Of a DNA stretch of 64,000 nucleotides, positions 26,855 through 36,389 are shown piece by piece. Each line of letters begins with the position of its first letter. Positions within the stretch are counted from its first letter, which is position 1. Below the pieces are notes generated by a model, which was given only the letters and a program-made list of their open reading frames with translations, was not told where the DNA came from and searched no databases. The DNA lies in contig NZ_JAENBO010000001.1 in assembly GCF_016481305.1 (NCBI RefSeq), positions 124,001 to 188,000 of the forward strand. The letters are read 5' to 3'. Made by a program: the position numbers and the translations under genes. Source of the DNA: Streptococcus pacificus. GTDB taxonomy: Bacteria > Bacillota > Bacilli > Lactobacillales > Streptococcaceae.

Positions 26855-29536
26855 TTGTCTAAAAAACAAAAACGTGAGTTATTTTATACCCAAGATGAGA
26901 ATGCTGTTTTAGCGACTCTAAATTCTTCAAAAGAAGGTTTAACCAATCAAGAAGCACAAAAACGCTTGGCTGAGTTTGGTCGTAATGAATTGGATGAGGG
27001 AGAAAAAAGATCAGTCCTTGCCAAATTTATTGATCAATTTAAAGATTTAATGATTATTATCTTAGTTGCTGCAGCACTTTTATCAGTGATTACTTCTGGT
27101 GGTCACGATTGGGCCGATGCTATTATCATCATGGCTGTTGTTATTTTGAATGCTGCCTTTGGGGTTTACCAAGAAGGAAAAGCTGAAGAAGCGATTGATG
27201 CCTTAAAATCAATGTCTAGTCCAGTGGCTCGCGTCCGTCGTGATGATCACGTGATTGAGGTTGACTCAAAAGATTTGGTACCTGGGGATGTGGTTTTATT
27301 AGAGGCTGGAGATATTGTTCCTGCTGATATGCGATTGTTAGAGGCTAATTCTCTTAAGATTGAAGAATCAGGCTTGACTGGTGAATCTGTTCCAGTTGAA
27401 AAGTCATTAGAGGTTGACTTAAAAGAAGATGCACCAATTGGTGACCGTGCGAATATGGCTTATCAAAACTCAAGTGTTACTTATGGGCGTGGGATAGGTG
27501 TGGTGACAAACACCGGTATGTTTACCGAAGTGGGTCACATTGCAGGGATGCTTCAAGATGCTGATGAAACAGATACTCCTTTAAAACAAAACTTGAATCA
27601 TTTATCAAAAGTATTGACCTATATTATTTTAGTCATTGCTGTGGTCACCTTTATTGTTGGCGTCTTTTTAAAAGGGCAAGATCCACTTAAAGGTTTATTA
27701 ACTTCTGTGGCCTTAGCCGTTGCTGCGATTCCAGAAGGTTTACCAGCTATTGTTACTGTTGTTTTATCACTAGGAACGCAAGTGCTTGCTAAACGAAAAT
27801 CCTTTGTTAGAAAATTGCCAGCTGTAGAAACACTTGGTTCAACTGAAATAATCGCTTCTGATAAAACAGGCACACTAACTATGAACCAGATGACTGTTGA
27901 AAAGATTTACACCAACGGTCAAATACTATCATCAAGTGAAAAATTAGCAGAAGATAATACCACCTTACGTATTATGACCTTTGCTAATGATAGCAAGATT
28001 GCTCAAGATGGTAATTTAATTGGTGACCCAACAGAAACTGCCCTCATTCAATTTGGCTTAGATCAAAATTTTGATGTTCGTGAGAAATTAGTAGACGAGC
28101 CTCGCGTGGCAGAGATGCCTTTTGATTCAACAAGAAAATTAATGTCTACCATTCATCGGTTAGAAGACAAACGCTATTTTGTTGCTGTTAAAGGGGCTCC
28201 CGATCAATTGTTGAAACGCTTGAGTCATATTGAGGAGAATGGTAATATTCGCCCGATTACAGATGCAGATAAAGAAACCATTTTAACTGTTAACCATGAT
28301 TTGGCTAAAAAAGCTCTTCGTGTCTTGATGATGGCATACAAATATGAAGAAGAAGTTCCTCAATTAGAATCACAAACTCTTGAAAACAATCTCGTTTTCT
28401 CTGGTTTGGTGGGGATGATTGACCCAGAAAGACCTGAGGCAGCAGAAGCTGTTCGTGTAGCGCGTGAGGCTGGTATTCGACCAATTATGATTACTGGTGA
28501 CCATCAAGATACCGCTGAAGCGATTGCTAAACGACTTGGCATTATTACTGATGATTCATCTGATCATGTTATGACTGGGGCGGAACTTAATGAGCTATCC
28601 GATGAAGATTTCCAAAAAGTGGTTAGTCAGTATTCAGTTTATGCCAGGGTATCACCAGAACATAAAGTTCGTATTGTTAAAGCTTGGCAAACTCAAGGTA
28701 AGGTTGTTGCCATGACAGGTGACGGGGTTAATGATGCGCCAGCACTTAAAACAGCAGATATCGGTATTGGTATGGGGATTACAGGAACAGAAGTTTCAAA
28801 AAGTGCTTCTGATATGGTTCTTGCTGATGATAACTTTGCGACAATTATTGTGGCTGTTGAAGAAGGACGAAAAGTCTTTTCAAACATTCAAAAAACAATT
28901 CAGTACTTGTTATCAGCGAATACTGCTGAAGTGTTAACTATCTTCTTATCTACCTTGTTTGGTTGGGATGTGTTACAGCCAGTTCATCTGCTATGGATTA
29001 ACCTAGTGACAGATACTCTTCCAGCAATTGCCTTAGGAGTTGAACCGGCTGAACCGGGAGTAATGAGTCACAAACCACGCGGTAGAAAATCAAGTTTCTT
29101 TGCTGGTGGTGTGATGGAAGCGATTATCTATCAAGGTATCCTTCAAACTATTCTTGTTCTTGGTGTTTATGGTTTTGCTCTTATGTTCCCTGAACATAGC
29201 ACTTATCAAGAAATACACGCAGATGCCTTAACGATGGCTTACGCCACACTTGGTTTTATTCAGCTATTCCATGCTTATAATGTCAAATCAGTCTATCAAT
29301 CCATCTTTAAGGTTGGTCCATTCAAGAACAGACTCTTTAACTGGTCTATTATCATCGCCTTTTTACTACTCTTGTCAACACTTGCAATACCAGGATTTAA
29401 TCAATTCTTCCATGTTAGCTTACTAACACCAGGTCAATGGTTAGTCACTTTTGTTGGTAGTTTCTCAATGATTATCATTGTTGAATTAGTTAAATGGGTG
29501 CAACGAAAACTTGGTATGGATAAAAATGCGATTTAA
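26855..29536 (+). CDS. P-type cation-transporting ATPase (Ca2+/Mn2+ exporter type)
   Basis: 893 residues with a TTG start (SD AAAGGAGG). P-type landmarks: TGES (ESGLTGESVPVEK), phosphorylation site SDKTGTLT, KGAPD, TGDHQDTA and MTGDGVNDAPALK. PEGLP in membrane helix 4 (AAIPEGLPAIV) is that of type II (SERCA/PMR1-like) calcium and manganese pumps. With a manganese riboswitch in its leader, the pneumococcal MgtA and lactococcal YoaB parallels make export of Mn2+ (and Ca2+) the likely job. It is a single-gene unit with terminator. Confidence 0.93.
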   Translation: MSKKQKRELFYTQDENAVLATLNSSKEGLTNQEAQKRLAEFGRNELDEGEKRSVLAKFIDQFKDLMIIILVAAALLSVITSGGHDWADAIIIMAVVILNAAFGVYQEGKAEEAIDALKSMSSPVARVRRDDHVIEVDSKDLVPGDVVLLEAGDIVPADMRLLEANSLKIEESGLTGESVPVEKSLEVDLKEDAPIGDRANMAYQNSSVTYGRGIGVVTNTGMFTEVGHIAGMLQDADETDTPLKQNLNHLSKVLTYIILVIAVVTFIVGVFLKGQDPLKGLLTSVALAVAAIPEGLPAIVTVVLSLGTQVLAKRKSFVRKLPAVETLGSTEIIASDKTGTLTMNQMTVEKIYTNGQILSSSEKLAEDNTTLRIMTFANDSKIAQDGNLIGDPTETALIQFGLDQNFDVREKLVDEPRVAEMPFDSTRKLMSTIHRLEDKRYFVAVKGAPDQLLKRLSHIEENGNIRPITDADKETILTVNHDLAKKALRVLMMAYKYEEEVPQLESQTLENNLVFSGLVGMIDPERPEAAEAVRVAREAGIRPIMITGDHQDTAEAIAKRLGIITDDSSDHVMTGAELNELSDEDFQKVVSQYSVYARVSPEHKVRIVKAWQTQGKVVAMTGDGVNDAPALKTADIGIGMGITGTEVSKSASDMVLADDNFATIIVAVEEGRKVFSNIQKTIQYLLSANTAEVLTIFLSTLFGWDVLQPVHLLWINLVTDTLPAIALGVEPAEPGVMSHKPRGRKSSFFAGGVMEAIIYQGILQTILVLGVYGFALMFPEHSTYQEIHADALTMAYATLGFIQLFHAYNVKSVYQSIFKVGPFKNRLFNWSIIIAFLLLLSTLAIPGFNQFFHVSLLTPGQWLVTFVGSFSMIIIVELVKWVQRKLGMDKNAI

Positions 29537-29558
29537 CAATTAATTAGGTTATAACGTC

Positions 29559-29586
29559 AAGTGACTAGGATTTCCTAGTCACTTTT
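29559..29586 (+). terminator. Terminator of the cation ATPase gene
   Basis: AAGTGACTAGGA and TCCTAGTCACTT arms around TT, followed by TTT. Confidence 0.9.
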
Positions 29587-29614
29587 TGTGTTTAAGAGGC
29601 TATTGTTCATTTGA

Positions 29615-29628
29615 TGCAAACACTTTCA
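29615..29628 (+). promoter_or_regulatory. cre-like box upstream of the pullulanase promoter
   Basis: TGCAAACACTTTCA differs by one base from the CcpA consensus TGNAANCGNNNNCA. It lies 30 bases upstream of the -35. Confidence 0.4.
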
Positions 29629-29657
29629 AACAAATCCAAAAAATAATCTCAAAGGAC

Positions 29658-29686
29658 TTGACAAGTTACGAAAACGGTTGCATAAT
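29658..29686 (+). promoter_or_regulatory. Pullulanase promoter with an overlapping cre-like box
   Basis: TTGACA (29658-29663), 17 bases, CATAAT (29681-29686). CGAAAACGGTTGCA (29669-29682), one base off the CcpA consensus, fills the spacer and touches the -10, a position suited to glucose repression. Confidence 0.6.
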
Positions 29687-29720
29687 AAAGATATACTATA
29701 TCTAAAGGAGAATTTATCTT

Positions 29721-32700
29721 ATGAAAAAACCGACTGATGCTAAGATAACACGTTTTAGAATGTGGAAAAAAGGTAAACAGTGGTTGTTTGGTGCCTCATT
29801 ACTATCGGCATTTTTTTTAACCGCAAATGTGCAAGCGTTTGCCCAAGAAAATCAAAAGGAGAATGCAGCAGCTGAAATTAATTTGTTGCAGGACATACCA
29901 GATTCTCAGCCAGCGACTATTAATACTCCTATTGAAATCTCAACTGGTGAAGAATCAATCAAAGTTGTTGAAGAAAATGATGATAAGACAGGTACTTTGC
30001 CTGATTCTGAAAAACTGTCAACTTCAGAACTAACACCTGCTGTTGATGGACTTAATCAAGAAGATAATAAGCAAAAATTAGACCAAAAAGCTGTAACAAC
30101 AGAGAATTCTCCACAAACCAACTCTGTGTCTGATACTATGAGTGAAGATTTACTTGGTGATTCAGATAAGCCCACCTCTGAATTCAATGATCATTTAGAA
30201 GATCAATTTTCAGTAGATACTATTATTCCAGTCAATGCCTCAGAGAAGCTAGACGTGTCTACTCCAAAAGCTGTTAATATTTATTATGATACAGATCAAA
30301 GTGATGGAGGTTCTTATTATCTGCATTTGTGGGATACTGGACAAACTGAAGTAGACTTTACCCCAATGTCTTCGTCTATTGTTGATGGGAAAAAAAGATG
30401 GCATTATGCGGTTAATGTCGCACAAGATAAATCAGTCTTTAAATATATTATCGTAAGAGACCGTGATTGGGATCAAAAGAAAACTCAAGATATGGCCGCC
30501 CCAGTTAATACCATCACAGAGACTAATATCTATCACAGTAATGATTATTACTCGCATTTTATGAATGTTCAAAGTGAAGAGTTTGATAAAAAATTTGGCT
30601 ATAAAGATAAGGTTGTTGATGGCGATTCAGAAGATGGATTCCAAACAGTTGGTAAATGGGGTCGATTAGGGGCAACTAAAAATGAAGACGGCACCGCTAC
30701 CATTAATTTGTGGGCACCAACTGCTCAAGAAGTAACATTGAATCTTTATGAATCCGTTGCTAAAAATGCTAGTCTAGATAAGACAATCATTATGCAAAGA
30801 GGAAGTGATTTTAATGAAAATGACCACACTCAAAATACGGTTGGTGTCTGGACAACAACGATTTCTAAAGAAGAGTATGACCGGTTAAATAAGAATGGCA
30901 AAGGAGTAGCCTATGATTTTAGTTTGACCATTCCCAATGCCTATTTCATTCAAAAATCAGCCTATATGAAAAAAGGTAATGATGGTAATTACTATATTGA
31001 CCATTATATCTATAGAAATTCTGCCACTAAAGAAGTAATTAATGATCAGGCAAATGACAATGCTTCACGAGAACAAATTGCTGCCTTTTACCTAGGAAGA
31101 ACTGATGGTAATGTCGGTGCTATTTCTGAACAAATTACTCGCACCGTTAAAACACAAGACCCGTATTCACAGGCTGTTGTTCAGGATGGCTCACGATCAG
31201 TTATTATAGCATCATCAGACCTTGGCGATAAAGTAGCTATTACTCAAAACAAACGAGTAACCTCTAACACTCAAATAAGTGTGCTTGAAGTCGATGTTCG
31301 TGACTTCTCCATTGATGAGAGCTCGGGAGTTGATGAAAAAGATCGTGGTAACTTTCTTGGAATGGTTCAATCTGGAACAACAAATGCGTCAAACGGGAAC
31401 CACATGACTGGAATTGATTACCTAAACTATTTAGGTGTTAACTATGTTCAAATCATGCCTATCTATGATTTTCAAACTGTTCCTGAATTAGACAAAGATG
31501 ATCCAGAAAACATCACCATTTCACCTAAAGAAGATCATGGTGTTCACAATAATCAGCAAAACTGGGGTTATGACCCTAAGAACTACAATGTTCCAGATGG
31601 CTCTTATTCAACTGACCCTGCTGATCCACTTGTGCGTATTAAAGAAGCTAAAGAAATGGTTCAAAAGCTTCACGACGCTGGGATTAACGTTGTCATGGAT
31701 GTAGTTTACAATCATTTATATGATGGGCAAGAAAATCCATTTGAATGGACAGTACCTGGTTATTTCTATGCTGTCATGCCTGATGGAGCCATGAACAATG
31801 ATGTCGGTGTCGGCAATGCTGTTCGTTCCAATTCAGAAATGATGCGTCAATATATCGTTAATTCTGTTATTTATTGGGCTAAAGAGTATGGTATGGATGG
31901 CTTTAGATTTGATGCCATGTCTGATTTGGATGTTAATACCTTAAACCTTGTTCGTGACGCGATTAATAAAATTGATCCTAAGATTGTCACCTACGGTGAA
32001 GGTTGGGATAGTATGGGGAAATACCTAGCCAAAGATGGTGAAACACCAGGTAGTGATAAAAATGCTAAACAAACACCAACTTACGGCTTTTTCGATTCCA
32101 TTGGTCGTGATGCCATTGCAGGTTCTCATTATGACAATGGCAACCCTCCAGGATTCGTTAACCGCCATAGTGATTACAAAACAAATAGCAATAATCTTTC
32201 TAGATTAGTTGATAGTATGCTTGGAGGTCATGGTCGACATTTTGGAAGTGCCTCACAACAATTGAACTATGTTGAAGTCCATGATGGAATGACACTTAGT
32301 GATTTATTAAAACACTATAACCCAGAAGACACTGCAGAAGAACACCAAAAACGTGTAGAGTTAGCTTCTGCGATGAGTGCCCTCTCACAAGGAATTCATT
32401 TCTCACAAATTGGGCAAGAATTTTTGAAATCAAAAGAAAAATCTCATAATACTTATAATGGTGGCGATGAATTAAACCGTATTCAGTGGGGCTTAGTAAA
32501 AGACAATGTTGATGTTGTTAACTTTTATAAATCTATTGTGGCTTTGAGAAAAAATGAATCGTTGCTTCATTTATCAGATTATCAAAAAGAAGTCTTTCCT
32601 CATATGGTAATCACAAATGTTCAAGTCAACTCAGGCATTATTACTTATGAGCTTAAAAAAGACAATGGTGACAAGTATTTAATGGTATTTAATAATAATA

Positions 32701-34802
32701 CCGATACATCGAACCCTTCATTAATACTTGGTGGCGATAATTGGTATTATGGTAGAACTGGTGCTGGAAATGGTGTCATTAATTCTGGTGACAAGCGTAA
32801 TGATTTTTCTAATGCTTACATCGTTACCACAAATTCAGAAAATTTATATGACAAAATTGGTCAATTTAATGGTGAAAAAACCATTAAATTTAATCCATTG
32901 TCAGCAAGTGTTCTCTATATTCCAGCCAAAGAAGAAACTGAGTTAATTACTAAACAACAAACAATAAACTATGTTGATACAAAAGGAACCAAAAAAGCAG
33001 ATTCAAATGTTCAAAAGGTTACTTACTTAACGATTAAATTCCATGATCCAAATTCAAAATTCACTTATACTAAATCTGAAATCGAAACAAAAGCGGATGA
33101 TTTAGGTCATTTGAAAAATGTTTTAGACACGTCAACCAATGAGATTGAAACAGTCGTTAAAACTTACTATGCAACAAATGAAGCTGGTGACATAATTGAA
33201 GTTACTGAACTTCCAGCTATTGAAAATGGTAAGCCAAAAGATACGGCGACTATCAAGTGGATTGAAGCAACTGCACAAACAAAACTAATAACACATCCTG
33301 TCATAGCTGGTTATCGTGTTATTAGTAACACAGATGCCTCAAACGACTTGGTACAAACTCCGTCTCATTCTTTACAAAAAGAGGCTTCTAATCAAACCAT
33401 TACTGTAACCTATGCAAAAGAAACAAAAGCAGTTATTGTCTCAGAAAATGATCCAGAGAAACGTCTACCAATATCAATTAATGATCTTGAAAGTAAAACT
33501 AATCTTATTTTTGAAGGGGTATCTGGCGATACTATTAATTGGAAAAATGTTGATTTGACACGTGAAGGATATAGTTTTACTGTTAATCATCAAGCTAGTT
33601 TAGACCTTGCTGTCAAAGCAATTAATAATGGTCATTTAGGCGACGAAGATATTATCTATACTGTGGTATACACAGCAAATCCTGCGAAGATTAGTATTCG
33701 CTATGTTGACAATGATGATAATGATAAGGTTGTTAAAACTGAAACACTTGACGGTGTCACTAACCAAGTAGCAAGCTTTACTTTTGAGGTGCCAGCAGGT
33801 TATGAAAAGGTTTCAGATAATGCTGCTACCATTAAGAGCTTTGATACTTTAGACGATTCAGCAACAGCCAGCCAAGTTGTAACAGTAGCTCTTCGTCATA
33901 AGCATGAAAAGAGTACTTATGAAACAGTTAATACAGTGACTTATATCGGTGCAGGTGAGTCAACACCAGCTCAAGCAACTGTGAAGGTAACATGGGCAGT
34001 AGATAAAGATTTAGTCACACAGATATCAAACTACACTGCGGTAGAAAAAACTCAAACGGTAACAAGTCCCGCAATTTCAGGTTATGAGGCAAATAAGTCA
34101 AGTGTTGTCTTTAGTAATACGGCAACAACCAGTCAACCAGCAAACCAAGAAGCAACTGTCACTTATACAGAAAATAAACCTGCTCCAGAGACAAAAGTCC
34201 CTGATACTTATCCTGTAGTAGAAGATAAAGTGTCTGATTTTGTACCAGAGACAAAAGTCCCTGATACCTATCCTGTAGTAGAGGATAAACTATCTGACTT
34301 TGTACCAGAGACAAAAGTTCCTGATAGCTATCCTGTAGTAGAAGATAAAGTGTCTGATTTTGTACCAGAGACAAAAGTCCCTGATACCTATCCTGTAGTA
34401 GAAGATAAAGTGTCTGATTTTGTACCAGAGACGAAAGTTCCAGATACCTATCCTGTAGTAGAAGATAAAGTATCTGATTTTGTACCAGAGACAAAAGTCC
34501 CTGATACCTATCCTGTAGTAGAAGATAAAGTGTCTGATTTTGTACCAGAGACAAAAGTTTTTGATACTCACCCTAGGGTAAAAGATAAAGACTCAAATCT
34601 TATGTCAAAACCAATAGTATCAATAACTAAAAAAACTGTTGAACAAACTTCTCATACACCTTATTCTAGAGTTTTAAAACATCAAGAGCTTCCTATGACA
34701 GGAGACAATGATGATTCTAATAGAGTGATTGTGGGACATGTTCTAGTCACTTTGACCATGACAGGATTAATTTTCTTTAGACGTCGCAAAAGTAATCAGT
34801 AA
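29721..34802 (+). CDS. pulA: Cell wall-anchored pullulanase (LPxTG)
   Basis: 1693 residues. The signal peptide is of the KxGKxW type (RMWKKGKQWLFGASL), cut near AFA-QE. An acidic linker precedes a CBM41-like module (about 190-290) and a CBM48-like module (about 310-430). The GH13 domain (about 520-960) has DVVYNH, nucleophile Asp731 in GFRFDAM, acid/base Glu760 in YGEGW and Asp855 in VEVHDG. Then come MucBP-like wall domains (about 1075-1480), seven 20-residue repeats, and LPMTGD with a membrane helix and RRRKSNQ tail for sortase A. It cuts alpha-1,6 links of glycogen or pullulan, as do SpuA/SAP, which also bind host glycogen. The cre-like boxes suggest sugar control. Confidence 0.95.
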   Translation: MKKPTDAKITRFRMWKKGKQWLFGASLLSAFFLTANVQAFAQENQKENAAAEINLLQDIPDSQPATINTPIEISTGEESIKVVEENDDKTGTLPDSEKLSTSELTPAVDGLNQEDNKQKLDQKAVTTENSPQTNSVSDTMSEDLLGDSDKPTSEFNDHLEDQFSVDTIIPVNASEKLDVSTPKAVNIYYDTDQSDGGSYYLHLWDTGQTEVDFTPMSSSIVDGKKRWHYAVNVAQDKSVFKYIIVRDRDWDQKKTQDMAAPVNTITETNIYHSNDYYSHFMNVQSEEFDKKFGYKDKVVDGDSEDGFQTVGKWGRLGATKNEDGTATINLWAPTAQEVTLNLYESVAKNASLDKTIIMQRGSDFNENDHTQNTVGVWTTTISKEEYDRLNKNGKGVAYDFSLTIPNAYFIQKSAYMKKGNDGNYYIDHYIYRNSATKEVINDQANDNASREQIAAFYLGRTDGNVGAISEQITRTVKTQDPYSQAVVQDGSRSVIIASSDLGDKVAITQNKRVTSNTQISVLEVDVRDFSIDESSGVDEKDRGNFLGMVQSGTTNASNGNHMTGIDYLNYLGVNYVQIMPIYDFQTVPELDKDDPENITISPKEDHGVHNNQQNWGYDPKNYNVPDGSYSTDPADPLVRIKEAKEMVQKLHDAGINVVMDVVYNHLYDGQENPFEWTVPGYFYAVMPDGAMNNDVGVGNAVRSNSEMMRQYIVNSVIYWAKEYGMDGFRFDAMSDLDVNTLNLVRDAINKIDPKIVTYGEGWDSMGKYLAKDGETPGSDKNAKQTPTYGFFDSIGRDAIAGSHYDNGNPPGFVNRHSDYKTNSNNLSRLVDSMLGGHGRHFGSASQQLNYVEVHDGMTLSDLLKHYNPEDTAEEHQKRVELASAMSALSQGIHFSQIGQEFLKSKEKSHNTYNGGDELNRIQWGLVKDNVDVVNFYKSIVALRKNESLLHLSDYQKEVFPHMVITNVQVNSGIITYELKKDNGDKYLMVFNNNTDTSNPSLILGGDNWYYGRTGAGNGVINSGDKRNDFSNAYIVTTNSENLYDKIGQFNGEKTIKFNPLSASVLYIPAKEETELITKQQTINYVDTKGTKKADSNVQKVTYLTIKFHDPNSKFTYTKSEIETKADDLGHLKNVLDTSTNEIETVVKTYYATNEAGDIIEVTELPAIENGKPKDTATIKWIEATAQTKLITHPVIAGYRVISNTDASNDLVQTPSHSLQKEASNQTITVTYAKETKAVIVSENDPEKRLPISINDLESKTNLIFEGVSGDTINWKNVDLTREGYSFTVNHQASLDLAVKAINNGHLGDEDIIYTVVYTANPAKISIRYVDNDDNDKVVKTETLDGVTNQVASFTFEVPAGYEKVSDNAATIKSFDTLDDSATASQVVTVALRHKHEKSTYETVNTVTYIGAGESTPAQATVKVTWAVDKDLVTQISNYTAVEKTQTVTSPAISGYEANKSSVVFSNTATTSQPANQEATVTYTENKPAPETKVPDTYPVVEDKVSDFVPETKVPDTYPVVEDKLSDFVPETKVPDSYPVVEDKVSDFVPETKVPDTYPVVEDKVSDFVPETKVPDTYPVVEDKVSDFVPETKVPDTYPVVEDKVSDFVPETKVFDTHPRVKDKDSNLMSKPIVSITKKTVEQTSHTPYSRVLKHQELPMTGDNDDSNRVIVGHVLVTLTMTGLIFFRRRKSNQ
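34188..34607 (+). repeat. Seven tandem 60-bp in-frame repeats in pulA
   Basis: Each unit codes for ETKVPDTYPVVEDKVSDFVP or a close variant. Units 1-6 (34188-34547) are nearly identical; unit 7 (34548-34607) has decayed. They form the Pro-rich stalk that spans the wall before LPMTG. Confidence 0.95.
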
Positions 34803-34826
34803 TATTGTGGTCTGATAATATAGCTA

Positions 34827-34859
34827 AAAATTAGGGAGGATAAATCTCCCTAATTTTTT
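34827..34859 (+). terminator. Terminator of pulA
   Basis: AAAATTAGGGAG and CTCCCTAATTTT arms around GATAAAT, with a T run. Confidence 0.9.
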
Positions 34860-35267
34860 GTTAAAAAAAGAGATTAGCTTTTAAAAGATAAATCAGAAGT
34901 ATCAAAAGCTTTAAATGTTAACGACTTGCAACAAAAGTAACAATTGGTAATGATATCGTCTTGCAGACTTTATAATTTTCCTTTAAAATAGTATTATAGA
35001 AATTGCGCCCTATTAGTTTATAGATTGAAAAGTATTTCATCTAATGGTAGTTAAACGATAAGAAAAAGTGATTCTACCAGGGAATGGCACTATAAGGTAA
35101 TTAGAAATAAAATAAAGTGCTATAGTCTACTATCAGACTAGTATTTTTATTTTGTCGAAGCTTTTATCGTTTAAACATTAAAATTTTTTTAAAAAATGGC
35201 TATAAGAATGGCAATACTAAAGCATCTATGATAGAATAAGTAGAATTATATAAAAGAGGTATAGACC
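34860..35267. other. Gene-free interval before prfB with nested inverted repeats
   Basis: No convincing gene in about 400 bases. At 35050-35176 an 11-bp inverted repeat (TTAAACGATAA and TTATCGTTTAA) encloses a second one (AAAATAAA with TTTATTTT) and an inner TAGTCT/AGACTA hairpin; TGGTAG and CTACCA (35045-35050, 35074-35079) can pair in an alternative fold. It may be a small mobile repeat or a structured RNA. AGAGGT and the prfB start follow at 35256-35268. Confidence 0.5.
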
Positions 35268-36363
35268 ATGGATATTTCAGAAATCCGTCAGAAAATAGTA
35301 GAAAATAAAGAGAAGTTGACTAGCTTCAGGAGGTCTCTTTGACCTAGAACAATTAGAGGAAGACATTGCTCTCTTAGAAAACGAAATGACTGATCCCCAT
35401 TTTTGGGATGATAATATTAAAGCGCAAAAGGTGTCTCAGGAGCTAAATGAATTAAAATCTAACTATCAAACTTTTCATACAATGGTTGAACTTAGTGAAG
35501 AAGTTGATATCTTAGAAGAAATGGTTTCAGAAGATGCTTCTGCTCAAAATGAGCTAGAAGAAACCTTGGATAAGCTTGAAAAAATGATGACTAGTTATGA
35601 GATGACCTTATTGTTATCAGAACCCTATGATAGTAGTAATGCCATTTTAGAAATTCATCCTGGTTCAGGGGGTACAGAAGCTCAGGACTGGGGGGATATG
35701 TTGCTTAGAATGTATACACGTTTTGGCAATGCTAGAGGCTTTAAGGTTGAGGTGTTAGATTATCAAGCAGGAGATGAGGCGGGTATTAAAAGTGTTACTC
35801 TTTCGTTTGAAGGACCCAATGCTTATGGACTTTTAAAATCAGAGATGGGGGTTCATCGCTTGGTGAGAATTTCACCATTTGATTCTGCCAAACGCCGTCA
35901 CACCTCTTTTGCGTCAATTGAAGTGATGCCAGAATTAGATGATACCATCGAAGTAGAGATTAAAGATGATGACATTAAAATGGACACCTTTCGTTCAGGC
36001 GGTGCTGGTGGTCAAAATGTCAATAAGGTGTCAACAGGTGTTCGCTTGACACATATTCCAACGGGAATTGTTGTGTCTTCTACAGTTGACCGTACGCAAT
36101 ATGGTAACCGAGACCGTGCCATGAAAATGCTTCAAAGTAAACTCTATCAATTAGAGCAAGAGAAAAAAGAACAAGAAGTCTCAGCTTTAAAGGGAGATAA
36201 AAAAGAAATTACATGGGGAAGTCAGATCAGATCATATGTTTTCACGCCGTACACTATGGTGAAGGATCATCGGACAAACTATGAAGTCGCTCAAGTTGAT
36301 AAAGTGATGGATGGTGATATTGATGGCTTTATCGATGCCTATCTCAAATGGAGAATAGAATAA
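35268..36363 (+). CDS. prfB: Peptide chain release factor 2, with programmed +1 frameshift
   Basis: 364 residues from two joined frames: 35268-35339, then 35341-36363. The first 24 codons end in CTT followed by TGA (35340-35342), with AGGAGG at 35328-35333 as the internal stimulator; skipping one base reads GAC CTA GAA and continues. Landmarks: SPF tripeptide ([15 protein letters not shown]) for stop recognition and GGQ in [11 protein letters not shown] for peptide release. RF2 reads UGA and UAA, and shortage of RF2 favours frameshifting, giving autoregulation. It stands before ftsE-ftsX, as usual in streptococci. Confidence 0.97.
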
Positions 36364-36389
36364 ATAGGAAAAAATGAGAGGAAAAAATA

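Noticed and set aside
26679..26912. Small plus-strand protein before the cation ATPase
   Set aside because: It lies on the riboswitch and its terminator, in a different frame from the ATPase start, with no ribosome site.
34159..34571. Antisense reading frames rich in Leu/Tyr across the pulA repeats
   Set aside because: They repeat with the 60-bp unit, have no ribosome site or family match, and are by-products of the in-frame repeats on the other strand.
34188..34607. CRISPR-like array of direct repeats
   Set aside because: Units are contiguous 60-bp blocks without spacers, read in frame as 20 residues of the pullulanase stalk.
34998..35100. T-box or tRNA-like structure before prfB
   Set aside because: TGGTAG/CTACCA pairing was noticed, but there is no T-box core and no acceptor or anticodon arm.
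35268..35385. prfB as a broken gene
   Set aside because: The stop is the programmed frameshift site with its internal AGGAGG; the downstream frame is intact.
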